Assembly (NCBI GenBank): GCA_964537685.1
Contig: CAZICM010000080.1
Location: 1 to 36,269 of the forward strand
Source: CAZICM01 sp964537685
GTDB taxonomy: Bacteria > Myxococcota_A > Polyangia > Polyangiales > Polyangiaceae
Length of the DNA: 36,269 nt
Direction of reading: 5' to 3'
Shown here piece after piece: positions 6,906 to 14,810 of this stretch. Within the stretch, counting starts at the first letter, position 1. Every line of letters starts with the position of its first letter. The translations under genes and the position numbers were made by a program. The notes under the pieces were generated by a model that was not told where the DNA came from, searched no databases, and was given only the letters and a program-made list of their open reading frames with translations.

Positions 6906-8501
6906 CTAGGGTAGTGGAGGCGGATAGGGCGGACCAAAATCTAGCTCGGCCGCGCTGGCAAAGGTGAAAAATGGTGTCTTTGCTACCGGATCGGAATAGA
7001 TGGGCTTAACAATGCATCCCGTTCCGCCGCACATATCCTGTCTGAACGCTACATCGGCCACCATCCAAAACCTGTTCTCCGAGGCGCCGCCGGAACCATC
7101 GTAAGGGGCGAATGTTACCGGGGATTCTGGATCGTAGTAGGCCGTTGGGCCGAGTTCCGCCGTCAGGGCTCCATCGCAGAACACTTTGATGACAGGATGC
7201 ACATCATAGTCTTTTGCGTGGTTGGAATAGTAGTGAACGGCGATGCGGGTCCATTCTTTTTGAGGCGGGAAATCGATGTTGACGTTTTCTGGCGCGCAGA
7301 AATCAAAGCTGTTGACATCGCTTTCGGCCGGATCGCAGGTGATATTGTCTAAATCGAGCCTGGGATTGTGGCATCCTTGACCGTAGCCTTGCCACTCGGA
7401 CCCCACGCCGCGGGGCGCGAAGTAACAGGTGTTCATTTCAAAAACAGGATCGAGATACCAATTGACAGGATCGGGAGGCATGGCATTGGCTTGGAACCAG
7501 TCGGGGGCGTTAAATCCAAACCCGGTGAAATCATCGAAAACGCAGTTGGACCAGGTGCAATCCTCGGGTACTCCATCGATGCCCCAAGGTGCGGTGTTGT
7601 TGGGCTGGTGCACATGGAGATCTAAATCCAAGCCGTCGCCGCCTAAATCATGCTCCCATTGAAGCTCGACGCGAAGTCCCCGCGCGCCAACAAAGAGGGG
7701 GTATGTGCAGGATTCCATGCCGCCTCCCTGCGCTTGTTTGGTGTAGGTGACGGTGTATTCTCCCGACTGAAGCGGTTTGAAGTCGTCCGGTGGGTTCATT
7801 CCCGAGACCGCAGGACAAGGATTTACTCCTTGGGGGCAAGAAACAGTCCACACCTCGCTGCCCGGTACGGCGTTGAGGCTGAAGTTGCCTGTGCCGGTTT
7901 TTAGATCGACATCTTGGAAAGGGGTGGCGGTGATGGGATGGCAAAGGGTGGTGTCGTTTGCAAAGCAGTTTTCGGTGGCATGAACGCCGCCAAAACAATC
8001 GCCCCACATGCCATTTTCGGTGCATTTTTCGGTGCCATCGAAGCAACCTTGGGCGCCGTGATAGGAAGGATCGCCCCGGAAGCACCAATGGACTTGGCCC
8101 GCGTTGCAGGAGCAATCTTCGTCGACAAGGCCGTCGCAATCGTCGTCAAGACCCAGGTTCTGCTCGTCGCATAGCTCTTTGGGACCGCATTGGGAACCAC
8201 AGGGATTGATAAATACATCGGGGGAGGCATCGTCGCTGCCCGCATCGGGGATAATGAGCCCGCCTGCAAAGCCCGAGCTTGAGTTTCCACCGGCGCCTGC
8301 GTTTCCACCGGCGCCTCCCATGCCACTCGAGCCTGTGTTGGGTTTATCGGGGAATTCCCTGCGATCGCTGGTTGCGCTGCAAGCGGCGGCGGCGACGGTC
8401 GCCGAGCCAAAGGCTAACGCGATTAAAATCCATGGTGTTTTTCGGTGGAAACGCTTTCTTCGAAGACCCGTTGCCGTTTGCGGCTTTGTGACGCTGACCA
8501 T
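6906..8501 (-). CDS. secreted lipoprotein with MopE-type metal-binding motif
   Basis: The 531-residue protein has a basic N-terminus, a hydrophobic segment at about 24-40 and a lipobox-like AAAAC with Cys41, so it is probably anchored in the outer membrane or on the surface. A Gly/Ser/Ala/Asn-rich linker (55-80) follows. Residues 117-130 carry NLGLDDDCDGLVDEDC, the short Asp/Cys motif of MopE-like proteins common in Myxococcota; calcium or copper binding is a family suggestion only. Further on are several Cys pairs and a C-terminal region with LDLDLHVHQPN that resembles beta-sandwich domains of secreted proteins. No enzymatic motif is visible. It follows the lipoprotein gene at 8529 by 27 bp and may share its transcript. 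Confidence 0.72.
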   Translation of the reverse strand: MVSVTKPQTATGLRRKRFHRKTPWILIALAFGSATVAAAACSATSDRREFPDKPNTGSSGMGGAGGNAGAGGNSSSGFAGGLIIPDAGSDDASPDVFINPCGSQCGPKELCDEQNLGLDDDCDGLVDEDCSCNAGQVHWCFRGDPSYHGAQGCFDGTEKCTENGMWGDCFGGVHATENCFANDTTLCHPITATPFQDVDLKTGTGNFSLNAVPGSEVWTVSCPQGVNPCPAVSGMNPPDDFKPLQSGEYTVTYTKQAQGGGMESCTYPLFVGARGLRVELQWEHDLGGDGLDLDLHVHQPNNTAPWGIDGVPEDCTWSNCVFDDFTGFGFNAPDWFQANAMPPDPVNWYLDPVFEMNTCYFAPRGVGSEWQGYGQGCHNPRLDLDNITCDPAESDVNSFDFCAPENVNIDFPPQKEWTRIAVHYYSNHAKDYDVHPVIKVFCDGALTAELGPTAYYDPESPVTFAPYDGSGGASENRFWMVADVAFRQDMCGGTGCIVKPIYSDPVAKTPFFTFASAAELDFGPPYPPPLP

Positions 8502-8528
8502 ACGCAGACCCCTTTTTCTGTCGATAGG

Positions 8529-9152
8529 TTATTTGGCGCGAATGGATTCGACGAGCTTATCAAAATCGGGCTTGGCGGCCTTCACGGTCTTTTCTGGTCC
8601 GGTGAGTTTAAAGAACCACGAGCCTTGAGCGGTTTCGACGATGGCGCCAAGCATGGAGAAGCTGGGTTTTGGGGCACCAGGAGCGGCGCCGGGCATGCCT
8701 GAACCCATAAAGGTACCCGACATTTCGACGGTGGTGATTTTCAGGTCGCCATTCTTGCGTTCGGCGCGTTTTACGGCGTCATCGGCGAGCTTTTCAAATT
8801 GGCCTTGCCATCGCTTGATATTCATGTCGGTGGAGCCGCCGGCTTGGGATACGCTGAGCTCGGCATCTTCGGAATCGCCTTCTGCGCGTGGGATTTTATA
8901 GGTGGCTTTGCGCATGGGGTTGGGATTTTCGGCTTTTTGAAAGGAGGCCGGTGCATCCCATGCGATTTCGGTCGGGCCGGAGGGCTGGGCGGGTTTGGCG
9001 GCGGCTGTGCTTGTGCCTTCGGGCTTTGAGGCTGCGGTGGAAGCGCCTTGAGGCGGCTGTGAATTTTGAGAGGGCTCCGGTGTTTTGGAGCAGGCTAGAG
9101 GCAGCAGGGCGAACGAGAAAACAAGTAGCTTTAGTGCGTTTGTGTGTTTCAT
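8529..9152 (-). CDS. lipoprotein of unknown function
   Basis: The protein begins with a signal peptide, MKHTNALKLLVFSFALLPLAC, with the lipid-attachment Cys at 21. A Ser/Thr/Ala/Lys-rich linker follows (to about 60), then a compact domain of about 140 residues starting TEIAWDAPASFQ and ending DKLVESIRAK. Related small lipoproteins occur in Myxococcota and Planctomycetes, as far as I can recall, but I know no function. An ATG 15 bp further upstream (9165-9167) is possible; the one chosen gives the cleaner signal peptide. It lies between an acyl-CoA dehydrogenase and the MopE-type lipoprotein, all on the same strand with gaps under 30 bp. Confidence 0.7.
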   Translation of the reverse strand: MKHTNALKLLVFSFALLPLACSKTPEPSQNSQPPQGASTAASKPEGTSTAAAKPAQPSGPTEIAWDAPASFQKAENPNPMRKATYKIPRAEGDSEDAELSVSQAGGSTDMNIKRWQGQFEKLADDAVKRAERKNGDLKITTVEMSGTFMGSGMPGAAPGAPKPSFSMLGAIVETAQGSWFFKLTGPEKTVKAAKPDFDKLVESIRAK

Positions 9153-9181
9153 GGTTGGAACGTCCATAGCATGGTTGTCGG

Positions 9182-10333
9182 TTAATAGCCTTCTGTTTTG
9201 CAGATAATTTCATTCATAATTTCCCGGGTGCCACCGCCTATCGGGTACAGCCGGGCATCGCGGAACAGCCTTTCGACGACGGTTTCCCGCATATAGCCAT
9301 AGCCGCCGTGAATTTGCACAGCTTCGTTGCATACAAAGGTGACCATATCGGTTGCCGTATTTTTGGTCATCGCTGCGAGGCCGGCGATCATTTCACCGCG
9401 TGTTTGCCGAATAATGGCCTCGCTGAGCAAGGCTCTGGATGCGGCGATACGGCTGGCCATATCGGCGAGTTTATGGCGGAGAACCTGAAAGCCCATAATC
9501 GGTTTTCCAAAAGCCGTCCGCTGTTTGGCATAGGCGATGGATTCGCGGTAGGCGAGCTCGGCGATCGCAATACAATTGCTTGCGAGCATCAGCCGTTCAC
9601 CCGCGAAGTTCATCATGATGGGTATAAAGCCTGAGTTTTCTTCGCCGATCAAGTTTGTGGCGGGAACGCGGCAATTTTCAAAGGCAAGTTCCGCGGTATC
9701 GCTCGCCCACCAGCCCATCTTTTCGAGTTTTTTGCTTACGCTGAATCCGGGTGTGCCTTTTTCGACAATCAGCAGTGAAATGCCTGAATGACCGGGGCCG
9801 CCTGTGCGGACGGCCGCGACGACAAAATCGGCCCGGCAGCCCGAGGTGATAAACATTTTTGACCCGTTGACAATATAAAAATCGCCGTCGCGGGTGGCTT
9901 TGGTAGACAGCGAGGCGACATCGCTTCCGCCGCCGGGTTCGGTGATGGCGAGGGCGCAGATCTGTTCGCCGCGTACAACAGGCGGGATAAAACGCTGCCG
10001 CTGAGCTTCGCTTCCAAAGCCTAAAATGGGCGGGATAGCAATTCCATGGCTGCCCAATCCGACCACAGTGCCCACGCTTTTGCCTTCGAGAACCAATTCT
10101 TCGCCGACGGCAAGGCCATAAGAAATATCGCCGCCTCCGCCTCCATAGCTTTCTGGATACGAAGCGCCCAAGAGCCCCGCTTCGGCAAAGGTGCGGTAGA
10201 GCTCTTTGGGAAATTCATTGGCTTCTTCCCAGGCACGGGCAAAAGGCGCGATATGGGTTCGGGCAAAGCGCCGCGCTTGTTCGCGCAGCGATGCGTGGGT
10301 TTCGTTTTCGTGAATCGGGGCGGGGAAGCTCAT
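9182..10333 (-). CDS. acyl-CoA dehydrogenase
   Basis: The 383-residue flavoprotein would introduce a double bond into an acyl-CoA and pass electrons to ETF. Seen are the FAD/substrate motif ALAITEPGGGSDVASL (about 127-142), FITSGCRADF (161-170), and the C-terminal IHGGYGYMRE with RLFRDARLYPIGGGTREI. The usual catalytic Glu position of medium-chain enzymes (in YEGT) is Gly here. Instead Glu246 in GERLMLA matches the position used by long-chain and isovaleryl-CoA dehydrogenases. This supports a long- or branched-chain substrate, but the exact one cannot be told. No other beta-oxidation gene lies nearby. Confidence 0.93.
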   Translation of the reverse strand: MSFPAPIHENETHASLREQARRFARTHIAPFARAWEEANEFPKELYRTFAEAGLLGASYPESYGGGGGDISYGLAVGEELVLEGKSVGTVVGLGSHGIAIPPILGFGSEAQRQRFIPPVVRGEQICALAITEPGGGSDVASLSTKATRDGDFYIVNGSKMFITSGCRADFVVAAVRTGGPGHSGISLLIVEKGTPGFSVSKKLEKMGWWASDTAELAFENCRVPATNLIGEENSGFIPIMMNFAGERLMLASNCIAIAELAYRESIAYAKQRTAFGKPIMGFQVLRHKLADMASRIAASRALLSEAIIRQTRGEMIAGLAAMTKNTATDMVTFVCNEAVQIHGGYGYMRETVVERLFRDARLYPIGGGTREIMNEIICKTEGY

Positions 10334-10400
10334 GAGGCGGGGACGATAACACGTCAGGCGCGGACGGGATCTATTGTTTTTTTTGACACCTTAAGGAAAT

Positions 10401-11003
10401 TCAAAACCGTCCGATGAACCCCAATTGCGTCCTATCTTCTCCGATAAAGATACCCGGTTCTGCTCTTTGCCATGCTTTAGGCTCCTTTCGAACCTTCTCC
10501 CCGCCATAATAGATCATAAGGGAACCGATGCCTCCGCCCAAAAGGCCCAAGGCAAAAAACATCCCTAGTTTACCTGTGCTTGGCTTGGGGTCGTAGGGTG
10601 CGCCCGCAAAGCCCGCGATACAAAAGCCCACGACAATAGAGCTGACCACCACCGTCGCAATGCCCGCAGCGAAGGCGTTGGGGCTGCGCATCACTTTTTC
10701 TTCGGGTTTATTCGCTGGATCGGGAGGCGGCGCGGAATGGGTGCTCCATGTTTCTTTGGATTTTTTGGTTGCTTCTACGGGCTTTTGGGTATCTGCCGGC
10801 TTATTTTCCGATGGCTCTTCTTCGTAGCTATCCAGCAGGCGTTTTGGCGTGGGCGATGGAGCCGGCGCAGATGTGGGCGGAGGCAGCGGCTCCAGTTCTT
10901 CGCCGCTATGGGCTGGAGGCGGATCTGCCAGGGCGATCATAGGGGAAAGACCGAGTACCGCCGCGATGCAGAAAATACCGGGTTGAGCAAGGCGCGATTT
11001 CAT
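10401..11003 (-). CDS. small Pro-rich membrane protein of unknown function
   Basis: The 200-residue protein has a signal peptide (about 1-26, ending MIALADPPP), a long Pro/Glu/Lys-rich part with many PPP and EE stretches (27-105), then two hydrophobic segments (about 110-132 and 146-166) separated by a short polar loop. A short C-terminal tail ends DRTQLGFIGRF. I recognise no family; the layout is common among myxobacterial envelope proteins. It is divergent from the ferritin-like lipoprotein gene with 135 bp between them. Confidence 0.65.
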   Translation of the reverse strand: MKSRLAQPGIFCIAAVLGLSPMIALADPPPAHSGEELEPLPPPTSAPAPSPTPKRLLDSYEEEPSENKPADTQKPVEATKKSKETWSTHSAPPPDPANKPEEKVMRSPNAFAAGIATVVVSSIVVGFCIAGFAGAPYDPKPSTGKLGMFFALGLLGGGIGSLMIYYGGEKVRKEPKAWQRAEPGIFIGEDRTQLGFIGRF

Positions 11004-11126
11004 TTGAATAGCGATAGTTCAGCGAAGATCGAAGCCTTTGTCAATGGCTTTTATAAAGCTTTTATGGACTAGAGCGCTGGCAAAAACTTTGCAAACCCAC
11101 GCTGAGATCGTGATAGCGTTCACGAA

Positions 11127-11132
11127 AAGGAG
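11127..11132 (+). promoter_or_regulatory. ribosome binding site of the ferritin-like lipoprotein gene
   Basis: AAGGAG stands 6 nt before the ATG at 11139, a textbook Shine-Dalgarno site. It fixes the start of the following gene and is the clearest one in the window. Confidence 0.75.
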
Positions 11133-11138
11133 ATCAAC

Positions 11139-12371
11139 ATGAGTTCAGCGCGCAATTTTCGGATTCGTTTAGCTCAGCGTATTGCCGCCTTTATTGCGTT
11201 GTCGGCGACTTCTGCCGGAATGGCCACGGGGGGAAGCGGATGTTTTAACGGTACGGGTTGTGATGCGGGGGAATATGATACCAATGATTGTTTTCAATGG
11301 CCTGCAATGGCGGGCGGCACTGCGGGTTTTGGTGGGATGGGCGGCAGCGGCAGTGGCGGTGGAGCTGTCGCGGGGATGGGAGGTATGGGTGGCTCGGGAG
11401 GAAGCGACCCGGTGGCGTGTCCAGCTCAAGAAGAAGCAAAATCGCATTTTCAATATCAAATACCTCTCCGTGTAAATGGTCCAGGCACCTTTAATGCCGA
11501 AACGGGTCAATGCTGTTATCCTGTCACCTATCAGCAAATTTGCGGCGAAGGCCGGCCTTTTTTGGTGGATCAACAGCTTCGTACCGCCGAACTTGCCCGC
11601 TCCGCGCAAAACAATGGATGGATAGATTCTACCATTCAACCGGATCTGTCTGCGCTTTCCGCCGATGAACGGGCGCTGCTATCGACGATGTGGAGCCGCG
11701 CCGCCTTGATGGAGCACGCTTCCGTGGCTTCGTTTGGACGTTTTGCGCTCGAGTTGATGGCCTTAGGGGCGCCTTCGGATTTGATCGAAGGGGCTCATCA
11801 AGCGGCGCTGGACGAAGTGAAGCATGCCAAGCTCTGTTTTGCGCTGGCGAGCGCATATGCCGGCGAAACGGTGGCGCCGGGACTGTTTCCGATGGGCGGA
11901 GCGATGAACTTGGCTTCGGATTTGGCCGATATGGCACGAAGCACCTTCTTGGAGGGCTGTGTGGGCGAAACGATATCGGCTTGTATTGCCGCAGAGCAAT
12001 TGGCGCACGCCGAGGATTCCGCAGTGAGAGCCGTGCTTTCGGCCGTGCTCGAAGAGGAGGCAAGGCATGCAGAGTTGGCCTTTAGGACGGTGGCATGGGC
12101 GATTCGGGTGGGTGGAGATCGGGTAAGGACTGCGATATCGGAAGCGATGGCGGGACTTGAGATTGAGGCCGATGAGCATGCACAAGCCATTGAAAATCCA
12201 AGACTTTCGATGCATGGAAAGCTGGGAGGCGCTCATCTTCGCGCGGCCCGGACCCAAGCTTTTCGGGAAGTTGTAGGGCCCGCGGCCCGAATGCTTGTCC
12301 GGCAAGCCCAACGGGATGGCAATGCAGGCATCGCCCAAGAACATTCGTTTGAAAGTTGCCCCGCACCGTGA
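11139..12371 (+). CDS. lipoprotein with ferritin-like di-iron domain
   Basis: The 410-residue protein has a signal peptide with lipobox GGSGC (Cys35), a Gly/Met/Ser-rich linker (58-90), a Cys-containing segment (92-140), and a helical domain at about 170-400. That domain has both halves of a four-helix di-iron site: Glu192 in MEHAS, Glu226 and His229 in DEVKHAKLC, Glu277 in VGETIS, and Glu307 and His310 in EEARHAEL. The ligand set is complete, so iron binding and ferroxidase- or oxidase-like chemistry at the cell envelope is plausible, though unproven. A clear AAGGAG precedes the start. The gene precedes the LtaS-like gene by 57 bp, with a strong hairpin between. Confidence 0.82.
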   Translation: MSSARNFRIRLAQRIAAFIALSATSAGMATGGSGCFNGTGCDAGEYDTNDCFQWPAMAGGTAGFGGMGGSGSGGGAVAGMGGMGGSGGSDPVACPAQEEAKSHFQYQIPLRVNGPGTFNAETGQCCYPVTYQQICGEGRPFLVDQQLRTAELARSAQNNGWIDSTIQPDLSALSADERALLSTMWSRAALMEHASVASFGRFALELMALGAPSDLIEGAHQAALDEVKHAKLCFALASAYAGETVAPGLFPMGGAMNLASDLADMARSTFLEGCVGETISACIAAEQLAHAEDSAVRAVLSAVLEEEARHAELAFRTVAWAIRVGGDRVRTAISEAMAGLEIEADEHAQAIENPRLSMHGKLGGAHLRAARTQAFREVVGPAARMLVRQAQRDGNAGIAQEHSFESCPAP

Positions 12372-12394
12372 ACTTGCCGTACGGATGACAATCT

Positions 12395-12414
12395 CATGTC
12401 CTGCGAAGGACATG
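12395..12414 (+). promoter_or_regulatory. 8-bp perfect hairpin with GNRA-type tetraloop between two genes
   Basis: CATGTCCT (12395-12402) and AGGACATG (12407-12414) are exact reverse complements around GCGA, a GNRA tetraloop. The hairpin lies 23 nt after the ferritin-like stop and 14 nt before the likely ATG (12429) of the LtaS-like gene. No T-run follows, so it is not a standard intrinsic terminator. It may protect the upstream mRNA end, or control translation or readthrough into the next gene. The upstream alternative start of that gene (12396) would lie inside the stem. Confidence 0.5.
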
Positions 12415-12428
12415 TGTGTCGCGGCATT

Positions 12429-14471
12429 ATGGAAAACTCCTCAGCCAAAGCCTTAGCCGAGCCTTTTATTTTGCGGAAAGCGGCTCGGGCGGGCCTGCTT
12501 GGTGCGCTCGTTGGAATCCTTGTGAGCGTTGTGCGGCAGGTTGTGGTGGCCGTGAATGGAGGAATGCCATCTTTAAGCTTGTTTCAAAGGGCGGCGGGCA
12601 CACTCATCACGATTTCGCTATTTGGAGCCGCTGCATTTCTCGCTGCGCTGGTATCGCTTTTTATTGTTCGAATATTATCGCGCCGGGGTGGAGCGCGTTT
12701 GGTCGTTATCTTTGTAACCGCCGTAACCATGTGCGGGGTTTTATTTCATTCGATAGCGATAGGACTTAGGCTGCTCACAGGTTCTGGGCTTACCCATAGC
12801 GGGCTTGCATTTTTTTTAAATGAAGCCGGGGCGATTACGCTGGCGGCGACCCGTCAATACCGGGAATATTTGGGCGCCGTTTTGCTGGCGGTGGCGGTGA
12901 TGGGTTATGGAATTGCCCGCGCGCTCAAGCGAATGCTGCATAAGGATATTTCCCGGGCGGGCCGGGCGGAGGCGCTGGGCTGTACCCTCATGTCTGGGCT
13001 TTCGCTGATAACGCTGGCCATACCTTTTCCCGAATCGTATCAGCGCAATTTAGAGCTGATTTCCCCTGAACTCGTTGTATTTGGCGCGGCGAGAAAGGCG
13101 GCTGTTTCCAGCGTCGAGCCCAAAGAGCCTCTGAATCCGCTGACAGAGCGCGCGCTTTCAAGCATGTCCCGCTGGATGGAAAAGGGCTGGGAGATCAGCG
13201 CTCAGAATCTAAAGCAGAAGCCGAATATCATCTATGTCATGCTCGAATCCGTGGCGTGGAAGCATGTGGGCTTTTGGGGCTATCCCAAGAATACAACGCC
13301 CAATCTCGATAAAATTGCCGCTCAAAGCCTTGTGATGACGCGCGCGTATACGACGGCAACGCACTCGAATTATGCTCAAATGGCGGTGATTTCGTCTCTT
13401 TTTCCCCGGCGGGGAACGACGCTGGATATGTATCACCGGCTCGATTATCCGAGAGTTCTATTGCACGATATTATGCATGGTTTGGGCTATGCGACCGCAA
13501 CCATATCGAGCCAAGATGAGACCTGGCAAGGAATGAAGCGGTTTCAGGATACGGGAACACCGACATTTTATCGGCACTCACCCGATCACCAGGGAGAGCA
13601 TATCAACATTATCACCGAGGAAATCGTTCCAGATCACGAGACTGTCCGCTATGCCGTCGATTGGATATCGGCGCATTCGGGTGAACCATTTTCGTTATAT
13701 GTGAATCTTCAGTCCGTGCATTTTCCCTACCGCATTCCAGAAGGCGCCGAGCGGCCTTTTCTGCCGGATGAGCCCAAGGGCACCTTTAATTTTGTGAAAT
13801 GGGAGCCCGAAGATAGGGAGGCCATTTTCAATCGCTATGACAACGCTCTGTTTTATGTAGATCAGCAAGTGGGCGCTCTCTATGAGGCGCTTTCCCGCCT
13901 AGGTATCTTGGATAAGACCATACTGGTCTTTGCGGCGGATCATGGAGAGCTATTTTTTGAGCACGATCTGGTTACGCATGGCCGCTCGCTCTTTGACGCC
14001 GAAGCCCGGGTGCCTCTTGTGATTCACTATCCCCGCGAGATTGCTCCCGGCCGGCTGGATATGCCTGTTTCTACGCTGGATGTTCTGCCCACACTGCTGG
14101 ATGTGCTGGGGCTGGGGCCGCATCCGGCACTTCAAGGCGAAAGCTTATTGCGCCTTACCAAAGGCCATACCCGCAAGAGCGGCGTGTTTATGAATATTCA
14201 GGGATGGAAGCACTTAGAAGCGCTGGTTTGCACGCCCTATAAAATTGTGTTCGACCCCGGGACAGAAGAAGTCTGGCTTTACGATGTTATGGCCGATCCG
14301 GATGAACTGACCGATATCGCCGATCAAGATGCAGAGCGGACCTTAAAGCTTTTATCGGTATTGAAGGCGCAAATCGACGCACAGGAGCGCTATCACGAAA
14401 ACAGCGCGGAGGGACGGGCCTTCAGGGAAGAAAGGTTTGCGCCGCGAATATTGGAATGCCCGGCGCTTTAG
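12429..14471 (+). CDS. LtaS/sulfatase-family membrane phosphotransferase
   Basis: The N-terminal about 220 residues hold around five hydrophobic segments; the C-terminal part is a periplasmic alkaline-phosphatase-fold domain. It starts PNIIYVMLESVAWKHVGFWG, in which the Glu is a metal ligand, continues with TTATHSNYAQM (nucleophile Thr311 or Ser313), and has FAADHGELFFEHDLVTHG with the metal-binding Asp-His pair and a further His. Family members move phosphoglycerol or phosphoethanolamine groups onto glycans or lipids, or hydrolyse sulfate esters. In a Gram-negative host a role in modifying periplasmic glucans, O-antigen or lipids is the best guess. The frame is open from 12396, but the ATG at 12429 avoids a start within the hairpin. 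Confidence 0.85.
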   Translation: MENSSAKALAEPFILRKAARAGLLGALVGILVSVVRQVVVAVNGGMPSLSLFQRAAGTLITISLFGAAAFLAALVSLFIVRILSRRGGARLVVIFVTAVTMCGVLFHSIAIGLRLLTGSGLTHSGLAFFLNEAGAITLAATRQYREYLGAVLLAVAVMGYGIARALKRMLHKDISRAGRAEALGCTLMSGLSLITLAIPFPESYQRNLELISPELVVFGAARKAAVSSVEPKEPLNPLTERALSSMSRWMEKGWEISAQNLKQKPNIIYVMLESVAWKHVGFWGYPKNTTPNLDKIAAQSLVMTRAYTTATHSNYAQMAVISSLFPRRGTTLDMYHRLDYPRVLLHDIMHGLGYATATISSQDETWQGMKRFQDTGTPTFYRHSPDHQGEHINIITEEIVPDHETVRYAVDWISAHSGEPFSLYVNLQSVHFPYRIPEGAERPFLPDEPKGTFNFVKWEPEDREAIFNRYDNALFYVDQQVGALYEALSRLGILDKTILVFAADHGELFFEHDLVTHGRSLFDAEARVPLVIHYPREIAPGRLDMPVSTLDVLPTLLDVLGLGPHPALQGESLLRLTKGHTRKSGVFMNIQGWKHLEALVCTPYKIVFDPGTEEVWLYDVMADPDELTDIADQDAERTLKLLSVLKAQIDAQERYHENSAEGRAFREERFAPRILECPAL

Positions 14472-14490
14472 ATAGATATCGGAGGGAATC

Positions 14491-14531
14491 GGCTCCAGAC
14501 CGGAGCCTTGCCTAGTGGCTGCCTCAGCCAC
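14491..14531. terminator. two neighbouring hairpins between convergent genes
   Basis: GGCTCC (14491-14496) pairs with GGAGCC (14502-14507), and GTGGCT (14515-14520) pairs with AGCCAC (14526-14531), each with a 5-nt loop. They lie between the stop of the LtaS-like gene (14471) and the end of the small lipoprotein gene, which the second one overlaps. No T-run follows on either strand, so any termination would be of a weak or Rho-assisted type. Confidence 0.35.
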
Positions 14532-14751
14532 CTCCGCCTGGAGCGGCGGCCGCGGGAAGCTGCTGGGCAATCTTTTGAGCGAGAGGTTCGGGGATATTGT
14601 TTTGAGCCCCGGCCGGTGAGCCTTTGGAAGGAAGAGGTTCCGCGACAATGGCGATTTCCTCCGGGCGGGACAGGCTGGAGCAGGCCGTTTGAGCGAGAGC
14701 GCAAACCGCGAGCCCGATGACGGCAAGTCTTGAGCGATTTTCAAAGCGCAT
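14524..14751 (-). CDS. small lipoprotein of unknown function
   Basis: The 75-residue frame encodes a typical lipoprotein signal: basic MRFENRSR, a hydrophobic stretch LAVIGLAVCALA, and QTAC with Cys24. The -3 position of the lipobox is Gln, not the usual Leu. The mature part is short, rich in Pro, Ala and Gly, and ends with four glycines. It has no known domain. It is divergent from the ATP-grasp-like gene with a gap of 59 bp and converges on the LtaS-like gene. The signal peptide argues for a real gene, but the small size leaves doubt. Confidence 0.5.
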   Translation of the reverse strand: MRFENRSRLAVIGLAVCALAQTACSSLSRPEEIAIVAEPLPSKGSPAGAQNNIPEPLAQKIAQQLPAAAAPGGGG

Positions 14752-14810
14752 GCGCCGAGCCTAACACACAACGCTTCAAAGCGGGAGGCCGTAGGTGTAA
14801 CAAGGCGCCC

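Noticed and set aside
10367..10390. T-run near 10376-10384 as an intrinsic terminator
   Set aside because: No stable stem precedes the T-run on the plus strand, and on the minus strand it reads as an A-run after a short palindrome, which is not a terminator.
11629..12413. Several minus-strand frames over the ferritin-like gene
   Set aside because: They are shadows: the plus strand has a complete di-iron ligand set and a strong ribosome binding site.
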